From contig JAKLEF010000120.1 in assembly GCA_022703195.1 (NCBI GenBank), positions 1 to 6,250 of the forward strand: 6,250 nucleotides of DNA. Direction: 5' to 3'. Below the pieces are notes generated by a model that searched no databases, was not told the origin of the DNA, and saw only the letters and a program-made list of their open reading frames with translations. Each line of letters opens with the position of its first letter. Position 1 is the first letter of the stretch. Shown one piece after another: positions 5,269 to 6,250 of this stretch. The stretch is from Candidatus Fermentibacterota bacterium. Lineage in GTDB: Bacteria > Fermentibacterota > Fermentibacteria > Fermentibacterales > Fermentibacteraceae. Both the position numbers and the translations under genes were made by a program.

Positions 5269-6250
5269 TGCCAGCCCGGCCGGCCCATGCCCGCGAAGGT
5301 GAGCTGCTTGCCCCGCTCGACTCCCGGCTGGTCGAGCGGATCGATTCCCAGTGCGAGCCCCGTGAGCACCGTGGCGATCTCCATGGATGCGAGAAGCGCA
5401 CCCACGGCTTTCTCCGAAGGCGATTCGCCGGCGTGGAGCCTGCATACGGGGAGCCCGCGCTCCGCGAGGGCGGCCGAGGTGGCTGAGGACTCGGCCCGCC
5501 TGAGCTCGTCCAGAGTCCTCCCCGTGAGCCATTCCGCCGAGGGGTATCCCTCGAAGCCCCCGGGCAGGGGCGGAGATGGCTCGGTCATGTCCAGGAAGGT
5601 GAAGAACTTGTCGGCGGGGCCCTCCATGAAGAGCTGAACGAGCGAATGCTGATCGGCCGGCCCCCGGCATGCCAGGGGAGTCTGGCCCAGACCGGCGCCG
5701 CCCCCGGGCCTCCTCTTGCCCAGGCTCTCGGCCCAGAGCTGAGAGAACCAGAGCGCCATGTCGAAGAACCTGTCGCTGTAGGCAAAGAACACATGGACCG
5801 GATGGCTCTCGAAGAAGGCCAGCCAGCAGGCCGCCAGGCGCCCGGCCAGGCTTTCCGCGCCCTTCAGGTCGAAATCACGGATCACATCCGCGGCACCGTC
5901 GAGCAGGGCCGGGATGTCCAGACCGGCGAAGGCGGCAGGGAGCAGCCCCGCCGGGGAGAGCACGCTGTAGCGGCCGCCGACCGACGGAGGTATAGGGAGG
6001 GAGGCCCATCGCCTGTCGTCGGCCAGCTTCCTGAGATCGCCCCTGGAAGGATCGGTGACTGCCACGGTGCGCCGGTCGCGGATGCCTTCCGGGAGCCACG
6101 GGTACAGCGAAAGGAGGACCGACATGGTCTCGGCCGTGGACCCCGACTTCGTGACCACGACCAGCAGGGTCCTGGCCGGGTCGCAGGCTTCCTTCACCGC
6201 ATCCACGGTGCGGTGATCGGGCGAGTCGACCAGGCGGATGCGGGGGCCGC
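5265..6250 (-). CDS. pgi: Glucose-6-phosphate isomerase, C-terminal 327 residues (5' end outside window)
   Basis: This cytoplasmic enzyme interconverts glucose-6-phosphate and fructose-6-phosphate in glycolysis and gluconeogenesis. The reading frame enters open from the right edge (GPRIRLVDSPD), so the first part of the sugar isomerase domain is missing; any start inside the window, such as GTG 6206, would be internal. Visible landmarks are the phosphate loop TKSGSTAET (codons near 6150), the first family signature VGGRYSVLSPAGL (near 5980), QLWAESLGK with the likely catalytic Glu (5729-5727), ADQHS with the catalytic His (5648-5646) followed by LVQLFMEGP, and the second signature DQPGVERGK with the catalytic Lys (5309-5307). 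The signatures are nearly canonical; the usual Asp/Glu-type residue two places before VGGR is Pro here, and the aromatic before DQ is Leu. The QLWAESLGK and DQHS.VQL..EGP forms are of the short bacterial type. The stop TGA (5267-5265) overlaps the next gene's GTG. Confidence 0.96.
   Translation of the reverse strand, partial: GPRIRLVDSPDHRTVDAVKEACDPARTLLVVVTKSGSTAETMSVLLSLYPWLPEGIRDRRTVAVTDPSRGDLRKLADDRRWASLPIPPSVGGRYSVLSPAGLLPAAFAGLDIPALLDGAADVIRDFDLKGAESLAGRLAACWLAFFESHPVHVFFAYSDRFFDMALWFSQLWAESLGKRRPGGGAGLGQTPLACRGPADQHSLVQLFMEGPADKFFTFLDMTEPSPPLPGGFEGYPSAEWLTGRTLDELRRAESSATSAALAERGLPVCRLHAGESPSEKAVGALLASMEIATVLTGLALGIDPLDQPGVERGKQLTFAGMGRPGWQ

Noticed and set aside
5269..5670. N-terminal extension of the barrel gene frame up to 5670
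   Set aside because: This part overlaps the pgi 3' region, which carries the ADQHS and DQPGVERGK catalytic motifs in another frame. The extension is Arg/Ala/Gly-rich without motifs, whereas a signal-like sequence begins exactly at GTG 5268.

Overview
The window is a gene-dense stretch of very GC-rich bacterial DNA (roughly two-thirds G+C by eye). All genes I can support lie on the minus strand, so biological order runs from high to low coordinates. Two genes run off the window: the 5' part of the phosphoglucose isomerase gene at the right edge and the 3' part of a GTPase gene at the left edge. No RNA genes, mobile elements, CRISPR arrays or long repeats were found. The longest gap between genes is 39 bases, so there is no gene-free stretch over 300 bases. 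Gene starts are mostly GTG or TTG, usually with a strong GGAGG ribosome binding site. The envelope proteins (signal peptides, an outer-membrane-type barrel, peptidoglycan enzymes) suggest a diderm bacterium. Housekeeping genes are mixed with divergent envelope genes in one tight string, which would fit an uncultured high-GC phylum of the FCB type. That placement is a guess from style, not a proven assignment.

Layout in transcription order: (1) C-terminal 327 residues of glucose-6-phosphate isomerase (pgi), >6250 to 5265. (2) An unrecognised exported protein of 422 residues that looks like an outer-membrane beta-barrel with a TonB-receptor-plug-like segment near its N-terminus, 5268 to 4000, starting in a GTGA overlap with the pgi stop. 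(3) Phosphoribosylglycinamide formyltransferase (purN), 4003 to 3377, again starting in a GTGA overlap. (4) A 39-base gap with an AT-rich, -10-like hexamer, then an exported M15-type peptidoglycan peptidase with an N-terminal Ig-like domain, 3337 to 2408. (5) A membrane-anchored YkuD-type L,D-transpeptidase, 2391 to 1612. (6) A membrane-anchored PQQ-repeat (BamB-like) beta-propeller, 1596 to 331. (7) An Era/Der-family GTPase starting in a TTGA overlap, 334 to <1.

The genes fall into two functional groups. The first (pgi, barrel, purN) joins sugar phosphate and purine metabolism to a surface protein, which looks like operon packing more than shared function. The second (M15 peptidase, L,D-transpeptidase, propeller) looks like a cell-envelope module: one enzyme trims peptidoglycan peptides, one forms or edits 3-3 or lipoprotein-type crosslinks, and a periplasmic propeller could be a scaffold. 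The items most worth a second look are the compact plug-plus-barrel protein, the EF-hand-like loop inside the M15 domain, and the GTPase whose switch-II DxxG glycine is replaced by proline.
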